Part shown: positions 52,126-60,100 of the stretch, piece by piece | Numbering within the stretch: position 1 is the stretch's first letter | Layout of the letters: the number at the start of each line of letters is the position of its first letter | Source of the DNA: Apus apus | Taxonomy: Eukaryota; Chordata; Aves; Apodiformes; Apodidae | Assembly: GCF_020740795.1 (NCBI RefSeq) | Contig: NC_067312.1 | Coordinates: forward strand, 52,533,905-52,597,904 | Direction of reading: 5' to 3' | Length of the DNA: 64,000 nt | Notes under the pieces: generated by a model | Told to the model about the DNA's origin: nothing | Database searches by the model: none | What the model saw: only the letters and a program-made list of their open reading frames with translations | Program-made: the position numbers and the translations under genes

Positions 52126-54017
52126 GTGTCTTGAGTTTCTGTTCACAGGACCAGATTATCGGACGCCCCCGTGACCCGTACACCTCGGTGGCAACAGAGG
52201 ACAACAAGTCAACAGGCGACCTGTCCACACCAGAGAGCTTTACACCGGCAGAACCCAAGCAACGGCGACGTAGCCTCTGTGGCGGGGGGCTACGACGTCT
52301 TTGTGTGATCTTGATTTTAGAACTTGTCACCACAGGACAGGTAACATCAGCTCACCCTCACCAGCCATTTAAATGGTCACTCCTTCGAGTCAAAGATCAG
52401 CAGGTTATCGCAACTCAAATAACATCAGGTGCGCCAAGTTTTAGTGCCACTCTCTGCCAGCTTGTCCCAAAAAACAGATGCACGGTAGACGTAGTGTTTT
52501 ACATGTGTCCCAGCTCAAACCCTGGAAAAGGGTATTGCAGCTCCCCTAGCCAGTACTTCTGTAATTATTGGGGATGTGAGACCATAGCCCCTTTTTGGAT
52601 ATCGGGTAGTGGCAGAGACAGATACCTAAAAGTTTACTGGGGTCCATATGGGTGCGCTTTACCGAAAGGATGGTGGCGTGGAACTTGTCAGTTCCTCTTT
52701 TTAAATGTTACCAAGCCCGAAGAGGACAGTTGGTTACTTGGAAAACTTTGGGGAGTAAGGTACTCAGAGCTAGGGAAAGACCGAGGTGGCTTAATCCTCA
52801 TAAAAAAGGAGGTCGTCCCGAATGATCTGCTGCCAGTAGGCCCCAACCAAGCAGTTATAAGCAAAGCCCTGACTATCCCCAATCAGAACTATGTGACCAA
52901 AAAGACGGACAATCAGGAAAAACTTACAAAAGCTCCCATGACAACACACACCACCAAAATTCCTGAAAGAGAGTCGCTCTGGAAAATGATGCAAGCTAGC
53001 TACCAAATACTGAACAAAACTAATCCAAATCTCACAGAGCATTGTTGGCTGTGCTACGGAATGAAACCACCCTTTTATGAGGCTGTAGCACTAAGTAACA
53101 CACCCCTACAAATGAATGGTTCAAATCCGGCTCAGTGTATATGGGAGACAGATAAGCAAGGAATCACATTAACACGAGTGGTGGGAAGCGGCGTGTGTGT
53201 AGGTAAAGTCCCCGAGAACAAAGAACAACTGTGTGATAGTAAGGTACAAGGTAAAATCCCTGTAAAGTGCTTAGTACCAGCCGACAATACCAAGTGGGTT
53301 TGCTCTGTCACGGGAATTACACCTTGTCTGTCGTTGGACAAATTTGATGAATCCTCAGAATATTGTGTCCAGGTAGCTATAGTCCCTAAAGTCTTTTACC
53401 ATCCCGAAGACGCTGTCTATGACTCTCTGATTAATCCAGAACATCATCTGTCAAAGCGAGAACCCTTTACAGCACTAACAATAGCTACCCTAATGATCTT
53501 AGGAGGGGCGGGAGTAGGCACAGGAGTAGCATCCATGGTCCAACAGAATAAAGAATTCAGTGCCTTGAGGATGGCAGTGGATGAAGACCTGGCTAGAATT
53601 GAACAATCAATAAGTGCGCTAGAACAATCACTCAGGTCACTATCTGAAGTAGTGCTGCAGAATCGGAGAGGACTAGATCTAATGTTGTTACAGCAAGGGG
53701 GAGTGTGCGCTGCACTAGGGGAAGAGTGTTGTGTATATGCGGACCACACCGGGATAGTGAGGGACACGATGGCCAAACTGCGAGAGGGGTTGGAAAAACG
53801 GAAAAGGGAACGAGAGGCACAGGAAAGCTGGTTTACATCCTGGTTTAACTATTCACCTTGGCTGACCACCCTGATATCCACCTTGATAGGGCCAGTCGCA
53901 ATGATTCTGATAACCTTGATCTTTGGACCCTGTATACTGAATAGGCTCGTGGCGTTTGTCAAGAGCCGGCTGGAGAAGGTTGACATCATGCTGATAGAAC
54001 GCCAACAACTGCTTTAA
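51063..54017 (+). CDS. Fused retroviral gag-env open reading frame
   Basis: The frame is open from 51009 to the TAA at 54015-54017. Gag part: acidic and basic low-complexity region, PPPY at 51315-51326, repeats SEAEEDG and ARKGSERGRS, then a capsid start at about 51999. Gag is cut after about 43 capsid residues, near 52125. Env part from 52149: leader with a basic cluster (KQRRR, about 52257-52271) and a hydrophobic signal, SU with CWLC at 53043-53054, cleavage site Lys-Arg at 53454-53459, fusion peptide about 53472-53540, CX6CC at 53706-53732, transmembrane helix about 53859-53946 and a short tail. The first in-frame ATG is at 51858, so the longest ATG-started product would be 719 residues spanning the gag-env junction. 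No stop or frameshift breaks env. I see no proof of expression. It could be a recent defective provirus or a co-opted gene. Confidence 0.85.
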   Translation: MLATPKLGVGAATQTLHPPGDDGFAESGEGLRVAELREGDASPRSPDPDPLTEGQKRAQSFWGGLAEEARGAAEKAESEEVRAEPPPYTPQNGAEQKRGGRGKDARGGKREEKLVSASAHRRRGEVKECEGSVSEAEEDGTVSEAEEDGSRSEGQKANRSRYLKKCLCRANPPPSRGQSKPGGGDEPRGRERPRGRCRSLGRPARKGSERGRSPEQPARKGSERGRSSTKRYWGPEVAGQSSSDFGSDTSRDEWPVTDSNSEEEEMGIYTVKSKNILIPNKKGPRGKNIPVTDWKRVEAPCADWVPPATRAFPVRVTDRGQRVHSPINPKDIQAIVKAVAEKGLNSAMVPTLIGGVLSFCSQDQIIGRPRDPYTSVATEDNKSTGDLSTPESFTPAEPKQRRRSLCGGGLRRLCVILILELVTTGQVTSAHPHQPFKWSLLRVKDQQVIATQITSGAPSFSATLCQLVPKNRCTVDVVFYMCPSSNPGKGYCSSPSQYFCNYWGCETIAPFWISGSGRDRYLKVYWGPYGCALPKGWWRGTCQFLFLNVTKPEEDSWLLGKLWGVRYSELGKDRGGLILIKKEVVPNDLLPVGPNQAVISKALTIPNQNYVTKKTDNQEKLTKAPMTTHTTKIPERESLWKMMQASYQILNKTNPNLTEHCWLCYGMKPPFYEAVALSNTPLQMNGSNPAQCIWETDKQGITLTRVVGSGVCVGKVPENKEQLCDSKVQGKIPVKCLVPADNTKWVCSVTGITPCLSLDKFDESSEYCVQVAIVPKVFYHPEDAVYDSLINPEHHLSKREPFTALTIATLMILGGAGVGTGVASMVQQNKEFSALRMAVDEDLARIEQSISALEQSLRSLSEVVLQNRRGLDLMLLQQGGVCAALGEECCVYADHTGIVRDTMAKLREGLEKRKREREAQESWFTSWFNYSPWLTTLISTLIGPVAMILITLIFGPCILNRLVAFVKSRLEKVDIMLIERQQLL
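52128..52149 (+). promoter_or_regulatory. Retained env splice acceptor inside the fused frame
   Basis: A pyrimidine-rich stretch ('cttgagtttctgttcacag', 52130-52148) ends in CAG followed by GA, a good 3' splice site at 52148|52149. It lies between the last gag residues and the first env residues and would enter env in phase 0. This is where the subgenomic env mRNA of the parent virus was probably spliced. Because it is intact, the gag-env junction is a genomic deletion upstream of the site, not a copied spliced RNA. Confidence 0.6.
52149..54014 (+). CDS. Retroviral envelope glycoprotein (gamma-type), full length, 622 codons
   Basis: SU/TM precursor: receptor binding and membrane fusion in the exogenous relative. 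Leader 52149-52352, SU to 53459, TM 53460-54014. The CxxC in SU and CX6CC in TM are the pair that forms the labile intersubunit disulfide in gamma-type envelopes. Several Asn-x-Ser/Thr sites lie in SU (for example 'NVT', 'NKT', 'NLT', 'NGS'). The predicted cleavage site reads L-S-K-R, a dibasic site lacking the Arg at P4 preferred by furin. TM has a heptad helix ('IEQSISALEQSLRSLSEVVL') and an immunosuppressive-domain-like stretch just before CX6CC. No in-frame ATG lies between the splice acceptor and the mature SU, so env by itself has no start codon. Confidence 0.85.
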
Positions 54018-54191
54018 GAATGTTTTTCTTCAGAATCTCCTGTAGCTATCTCTAGAGATACCTCATTACTTTCAACTACCTCTTGTCTAACGTGCACTAT
54101 GTTTTCTATTCAGGTTTGTAACACATTTTTTAAGATTGTTAACATATCCTTTTTTAAGACTGTCACATTTTAACCAATTTTAACTGTGCAT

Positions 54192-54205
54192 AGGGAGGGG
54201 GGAAA
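54192..54205 (+). other. Polypurine tract
   Basis: Purine-only run 'agggaggggggaaa' directly before the TG that starts the LTR; the plus-strand primer site of retroviral reverse transcription. Confidence 0.85.
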
Positions 54206-54476
54206 TGTGGGTAGTTAGGGTCCGGCGGCCGGAAGATTTCGCGCTGTACGGAAAGATAAGGCCCCTCTCCTAATAGCCAATAGCACTTAGTTCACGATGT
54301 AAGCAGACGGAAGTGACACCACAGACCTAACTCATATAAACACCGTGGTAAACACTAATAAATGCCATTTGCCATCCACCACATTGGTGTCTGTGAGCTG
54401 ATGGACCGAGTGGCCTGGGGTTGGCCGCCGTGCCGTTCTTGAACCAGGTCGTCACGCCTTTCCCCGAAAGGCAACA
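54206..54476 (+). repeat. 3' LTR of the gag-env provirus, 271 bp
   Basis: Starts TGTGGGTAG after the polypurine tract and ends GGCAACA, giving TGT...ACA termini. Inside are a CCAAT box (54277-54281), a TATA box (TATAAA, 54335-54340) and an AATAAA polyadenylation signal (54357-54362), followed by a G/T-rich stretch near 54385-54420. CR1 sequence resumes at 54477. The TATA-to-AATAAA distance is only about 20 bp, so the polyadenylation signal lies at or just upstream of the start of R, as in alpharetrovirus-like LTRs with a very short R. The LTR could still act as a promoter or terminator for sequence to the right. Confidence 0.85.
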
Positions 54477-54812
54477 CACCTTCCAGTGCCTGAAGGCGCT
54501 ACAAGAAAGCTGGGGAGGGACTTTTGACAAAGGCAGGGAGTGATGGGACGAGGGGGAACAGTTTCGAGCAGAAAGAGGGGAAAGTTAGATGAGATAAGAA
54601 GAAGAAATTCTTCCCTGTGAGGGTGGTGAGAAACTAGAACAGGTAGCCCAGGGAAGCTGTGGATGCCCTATCCCTGGAAGAACTCAAGGTCAGGTTGGAT
54701 GGGGGAGTAACCTGGTCTAGTGGGAGGTGTCCCTGCCCCCCCATGGCAGAGGCTTTGGAACAAGATGATCTTTAAGGTCTTTTCCAACCCAAACCATTCC
54801 ATGATTTCATGA
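54477..54812 (+). mobile_element. CR1 LINE 3' end, right half of the host element
   Basis: Sense CR1 resuming with 'ccttccagtgcctgaaggcg' (54479-54498) and running through the 3' UTR to the terminus near 54812 ('aaccattccatgatttcatg', 54791-54810). It follows on from the block at 50975-51041, with about a dozen CR1 bases unaccounted for at the left junction. Confidence 0.88.
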
Positions 54813-56640
54813 TACCACATTCATTTTCTGTAGCAACAGAAAGTCACTGTCCAACACAGCTGGGATGAGGCTCCTTGTCAGCTCACCTCTAGCTCCCTTT
54901 GCCTGATGTGTATGGATAAAGGTGTGTGGGTTCATTGCATAGATTTAAGGAATATAATTTATTTGTATTTGCAGTGAGAATTCAGACCGGTGGGCTTCTC
55001 ATCTTATTTTGAATACAGCTTTTTTCTTTTAGTTATTATTTTTAAGATTCAGGCCCTGTTGACTCGCAGCTTGGCTGGATTTGGGGGTTCACTATCCAGT
55101 TGCCTTCTTTGCCCACAGCAGCCTGAACCAAAGCTGCTCCTTGTGCATAGGAGGTGCAGGCAGAGAACTGGGCAGATGGAGAAGCAGTGGGCATTTGGCC
55201 TGTGCCAGCTCTCGCCAGGCTCTGGCCCCATCTGCTTCATCCTCCCCTGGGGCAGAGCCCGCAGCTCCCAGCCACCCTCCTCTCCCAGATGCAGTCCTCC
55301 CACTCCTCCCAGCCCCCATGGCAGCTCCAGCCTCTCTCCTGACCACCCTCCCAGCTGCTCTCCCACTTCTGCATCCCCCCCAGGCACCCACGGCAGGTTT
55401 CTATGTTATGCAGAACCAGCTGGCCTGATCCCCCAGGGAGGAGGGCAGCACCCCTGCTCTCCCCCTCCCAGCCCCAGCCGCCCTTCCAGCCAACAGGCAG
55501 AAGCCACCCCACTGCCAGCACGGCTCCGGCTCCAGCTCCAGCTCCTGGCAGTGGCAGTGATCCACTATGCCCACTCCCCCCACTTCCAGCTGCAGTTCCC
55601 ACCCCAGGACCAGCTCACGCCCCCTGCTCCCACCCGTACTCTCCAACTAACTGCAGAGCAGCAGAGGAGATTTCCAACAGTCCTAATCCAACTCTGAGGC
55701 CTCCCAGCCATCCCTAAGCCTGATCCTCAGCAGAAGCAAAGAGCAGACAGGTTTCAGCAGGTAAATGAGTTCCATCAAGGGTCTCATGCTGGGCATGGAT
55801 CAGGAGGAAGGTAGCCTGGCAAAGTGTGGCCACAAGCCTCCCACCACCAGTGAGCCAAGGAATTAAAGAGAAAATGCTAGAAGCAAAACCAGCTTGATTT
55901 TTCCCAGATACGTCATGGAGGCTTCTGCTGGGGAACTGAAGGAGGTGGAAAAGGAGGAACAACAAAGCCCCCTCCCCAAAAGTTTCATTCAGATTAGTGG
56001 GAATCGCTAAATTCTGTCATCTTGAGAGGTTCACTGCACTTCAAAATTGGAATAAAACCCGTAACATTTCTGGAACTTAATTCTTCCTTTTCAGTCAAAC
56101 AGAGGGGAACACTGCCAGATTTGTTTACTCTCAAGGTGGATAGCTTTGGAATAAGAGGGAAAACCATGAAAAATGCTTCCTCACCAGAACTGGCTGCTCC
56201 ATGGCTTGAGGAGTGCCTGACTGCCTCTGGGCTGCAGCCCTTTTCCTGGCAGAAATCAGGCTGGAAATGCCAAAGGTTTTACTTTCTGCAGGAACCAGGG
56301 CTGTAATTACCTAGCATTACCTTTTGGGTAATGGGCCTGAGATGGCCCATTTTTACCCCTTTTCAACCCACCACAAAATAACATCCCTGAGATGCTTCCA
56401 CTCAAAATACCAACTCCCTTAACCTCCAGCAGCGTTATGGCTCCCTACTCAGGTGGGAGCAGGGAGAATGTCGTCCTCTATCTGCCTCCAGTGTGGACTT
56501 GTGTACTTGCTATGCCTTATTTTTCCTCTATTTCTGCCTCCAAAAACACACTGGCCTATACCACAAGAGTTTTAAGACTATCCAAGTGTCTAGAACTTCT
56601 TTTGGAGGAGAAGACAGCCAGGGCGTGCCAGTGGTGAGTG
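54813..56640. other. Transition to GC-rich DNA; C-rich block at 55.05-55.70 kb
   Basis: To the right of about 55,050 the sequence changes from AT-rich to C-rich on the + strand, with many CCCC, CAGC and CTCC words to about 55,700. Open frames of 235 codons (+, 54990-55697) and 121 codons (-, 55602-55237) result from this composition, have no recognisable domain and overlap each other. The stretch from 55,720 to 56,640 is unremarkable. The C-rich block may be upstream regulatory DNA of the gene at 56.9 kb or remains of an unrecognised exon. Confidence 0.4.
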
Positions 56641-56689
56641 TTGGGGCATCCCAGAGGTCCTGCAGGCTCCAGCACCTCCTTGCTACAGG

Positions 56690-56737
56690 TGATGTCACAA
56701 CCGCCCCCCTGTCACATCAGCCCCATCCCCTATAAAG
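56690..56737 (+). promoter_or_regulatory. Putative promoter of the DUF4795-family gene: CRE-like site and TATA box
   Basis: TGATGTCA at 56690-56697 differs by one base from the palindromic cAMP-response element, and an inverted similar word (GTCACATCA) follows at 56711-56719. A TATA box (TATAAAG) lies at 56731-56737, about 180 bp before the ATG. CRE-like sites close to a TATA box are common in genes driven by CREM in spermatids, which would fit the sperm-flagellum role known for QRICH2; that link is inference. Confidence 0.45.
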
Positions 56738-56915
56738 ACCCTGCCCTGGGGGCTCCCCTTGCCCCTTTCTGTGGGATCACTTTCTGTGGTGAGGAGGAAG
56801 AGGAAGGCTGCCAGCTGCCCAACTCTCCCACCCAGCTTGGTTCCCCCAAGCAGAGAGGCTTCCGTCTCCCTCAGGATAGTGCTCCCACTCACTAATACCC
56901 GGCAGAACAGCAGCC

Positions 56916-57149
56916 ATGGACTCTCTTGGCCTGCCAGAGCTGTTGGTCCTCGCCTTCGGGGCACCTGAGGTCCACAGCCTCAACTTGCAGATCCTGTTCA
57001 AACTGCTCCAGGCCATAGTGGAGCAGCTCCAGGGCCCATCAGCTCAGGAGCAGGAGCACAGCCCAACCACCAGTGGACCCCAGGTGGCCTCCATGGCCAC
57101 CAGCATGGGGCAGGGAGAGGAGAGTGAAGTGGAGAGTGGGACCTCCAAG
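56916..57149 (+). CDS. DUF4795-family gene, exon 1 (start codon)
   Basis: The ATG at 56916 has a strong context (cagccATGg). It encodes 78 codons, beginning with a hydrophobic helix region ('NLQILFKLLQAIVEQLQ') that is typical of the N-terminus of this family, then a Ser/Gly/Glu-rich stretch. The donor is AAG|GTAGAG at 57149|57150, phase 0. Read-through past the donor would add 53 codons to a stop at 57309-57311. Confidence 0.75.
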
Positions 57150-60100
57150 GTAGAGGCTCTGGCCGGACACATCCCCTGGGTGCTCCCCTGCCTGGCCCCT
57201 GTCTTGTGGGCTCCACACTGCCTGTGTACTGCCCTTAGACCAGGGTCTGATTTAAGCCCGAGTTCCTTGTGGGGTGCGGGTCTTCCCTGTGGGAAAGGGG
57301 TGGAGTTCTGAGGAGGAAGAGCTGGGGCTGAGATGCTGCTCCACTTGCTCTGGGTCCTCCTGACGTTGCCATCAGCAAGTGGTGGTGGGCCAGATCCAGT
57401 CCCCAGCGCCCTGGACTATGCCGGCCCAGGGCTCAGCACCCATGGAGCTCCGACTCCACCACCCTCCATCCTGCCCTTCCCCACTCCTGACCTCCAGCCA
57501 GCTGCTCCCCTGCAACTCAATCCTGCTAACCTCTTCTCCCAGGACCAGCCCACTTCCCAGGATCTCCTCCAGGAGATCGGTGGATTGAAGGAGGACGTCC
57601 GGCTGATCCGGGAGGCGCTTGGCTTGGTGAGCTGCTGCTGGTGTCCCTGGGAGGGAGCTGGGCTCTTGCCCCTACCCAGCCCCACTCCCCATCTCCCAGC
57701 CACCCCAGTCCCTGCCCCATGGCCATGGCTGTCACTCAGCATGAAGGAAGGATATCCCAAGCAGGGAGAAGGGGAGCTCAGCCCACCCCATCAGCAGCCA
57801 CCCTCTGCAGGGAGGGCAGAATCAGGCTCTGCTGCCTGCAGGTTGGGCTAGTGGGAGAAGGAACTGCCTGCCCCAAGCAGGGGTGCAAGAGCACTTTTGA
57901 CCAGTGGAAGGAGGTTTGGGGGCAGACCCCAGCGTTGTGCCCCAGGAGATGGGTTCCAAAGGGGAGCAGGGAAATGTCATGGCTAGACAATGCAAGGCCT
58001 TGCTGTCCTGTCCCAGGGAGTCACTTTGGGGGGGCTGATGATCCCCTGCCTGGGCTGCTGAAACTCTGCAGGCACTAGGGGGCTGGGGAGGGGCTGGGGG
58101 CTGTGGCCACGGCACCTCGGGGGGACATCCTCCACAGGGGGCAGACCTTGCCTTTGGACTCTCATGGAGTACTTGAGTTTGGCCCAGTGAGGTGGTGGTT
58201 TCGGGACAAGGGCTGGGGACAGGGGCGGTGTCCCTGGGCTCTGTCCTTGCTGCTGCACGGCTGCCCGTAACCCTGCTCCTTTTTGCCTTCTCTTCCCAGC
58301 ACGGCAGCAGGGGCCAGTCTGCCCCTGCTGAGGCCACCACATTACATGAGGGCACCCAGTGTGAGGCCACCATGGAGACCAGCACCCTGCAGAGAGAGCC
58401 AGGGTCCCCTGGCATGCTGACCAGTGTCTCAGGGATGGAGCCAGGGACCTCCAGCACCCTGACCACACAGCCAGGGTCCCCTGACACCCACACCAGTGTC
58501 TCAGGGATGGAGCCAGGGACCTCCAGCACCCTGACCACCCTGGGGACACAGCCAGGGTCCCTGGACACCCAGACCGGTGTCTTGGGGATGGAGCCAGGGA
58601 CCTCCAGCACCCTGACCACCCTGGGGACACAGCCAGGGTCCCCTGACACCCACACCAGTGTCTCAGGGATGGAGCCAGGGACCTCCAGCACACTGACCAC
58701 CCTGGGGACACAGCCAGGGTCCCCTGACATGCAGGCCACTGTTTCAGGGATGGAACCAGGGACCTCCAGCACCCTGACCACTCTGGGAACACAGCCAGGG
58801 TCCCCTGACATGCAGGCCACTGTTTCAGGGATGGAACCAGGGACCTCCAGCACCCTGACCACTCTGGGGACAGAGTCAGGGTCCCCTGACACCTCGACCA
58901 GCATCTCAGGGATGGAGCCAGGGACCTCCAGCATGCTGACCACCCTGGCCACACAGCCAGGGTCCCCTGACACCCACACCAGTGTCTCAGGGATGGAGCC
59001 AGGGACCTCCAGCACCCTGAACACCCTGGGGACACAGCCAGGGTCCCCTGACATGGAGGCCACTGTTTCAGGGATGGAGCCAGGGACCTCCACCACCCTG
59101 ACCACCCTGGGGACACAGCCAGGGTCCCCTGACTCCCACACCAGTGTCTCAGGGATGGAGCCAGGGGCCTCCAGCACCCTGACCACCCTGGGGACACAGT
59201 CAGGGTCCCCTGACACCTCAACCAGCATCTCAAGGATGGAGCCAGGGACCTCCAGCACCCAGAGTGCCATCCTGAAGATGCAGCCAGCACCTCCAGACAC
59301 CTATGGAGAAGGAGCAGGGGTGAAAGCAAGGTCCCCACACACAGACAAAACACAGCTGGGAACTGAGGAGATCCCCACTTGGGACACCTCCAGTGCTCTG
59401 GGGACACAGGCAGCTCTTGATCAGATCAGAGAGCTCAGCCACCTCTATGCTGGCCTGAAGCAGCAGGTAGCCCAGCTGGAGGCCACCAAGGTGGACCAGG
59501 CCAGACTGGAGAATCTGTGGCTGCTCTTCCCAGAGGGAGGTGAGAGCTCGGGGGGGGCTGGTGAGGAAGTGTTTTGGATGGGGACGCCCTGGGTCACGGG
59601 CTCATTGTGCTTAGAGCCTGGCCCCAAGGATGAGACTCCCTCACTGACAGTGTGTTCCCTTGGACCCCATCTCTAGACCAGGAGAGCATCTGCAACACTC
59701 TGCCTGACCTCCAGGGCCAGGTGTCCTCCCTGAAGAGCCAGGTGTCCTCCCTGCAGAGTCTGGCCAGTGACCTGCAGGACCAGAAAGAGAAGGTGAGCCA
59801 GCAGTGGTCCCCAAGAGAGTGGGAGGAGAGGGGGAGGGGGAGGGGAGAGGGAGATCATGCTGGGACAAGGCAGGGGCCATGCCCTGACTGTGCCACTGCT
59901 GCTGTTCCCAGATCAGGCAGCTGGAGGAGATGCTTGAAAAGCAGGGGTCTGCTGGAGCTGACCAGAGCATGGATGCCAGCGACCAAATCACCCAGGAATT
60001 GGGGTAAGAGGCTGGGAGAAGGTTTCCTATCCCTTGGATTTGCCAAGGAGTCTGGGGAGGCTGTGAGCATCCCACTCTGCAGCAAGAGACAGCCCCTGAG

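Larger units (their letters stand above)
51043..54476 (+). mobile_element. Endogenous retrovirus, 5'-truncated, pol-less gag-env provirus with 3' LTR
   Basis: Order on the + strand: gag remnant (about 51043-52125), junction, env (52149-54017), 188 bp of untranslated sequence, polypurine tract, 3' LTR. The 5' LTR, primer-binding site, gag start, nearly all capsid, nucleocapsid, protease, reverse transcriptase and integrase are absent. The gag part has a PPPY late-budding motif and the start of a capsid domain like that of alpharetroviruses and other class II elements, while env is of the gamma type (CxxC in SU, CX6CC in TM, N-terminal fusion peptide). Such class II body/gamma-type env combinations are known among bird and mammalian retroviruses. 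It sits inside a CR1: matching CR1 halves lie at 50975-51041 and 54477-54812. Loss of the 5' end removes one target duplication, so the insertion site cannot be proved. Confidence 0.88.

Noticed and set aside
52120..52149. Gag-env junction as a reverse-transcribed spliced env mRNA
   Set aside because: The env splice acceptor is still present upstream of env, and the gag side extends far past any likely leader donor; a copied spliced RNA would have lost the acceptor's pyrimidine tract. A genomic or template-switch deletion fits better.
54990..55697. 235-codon plus-strand frame as an upstream gene or exon
   Set aside because: Low-complexity Pro/Ser/Gln composition, overlapping open frames on both strands and no conserved motif; kept only as an unexplained GC-rich block.
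57822..59407. Minus-strand genes of 492 and 474 codons
   Set aside because: Shadows of the 81-bp tandem repeat in the + strand exon; no domain, start context or splice structure.
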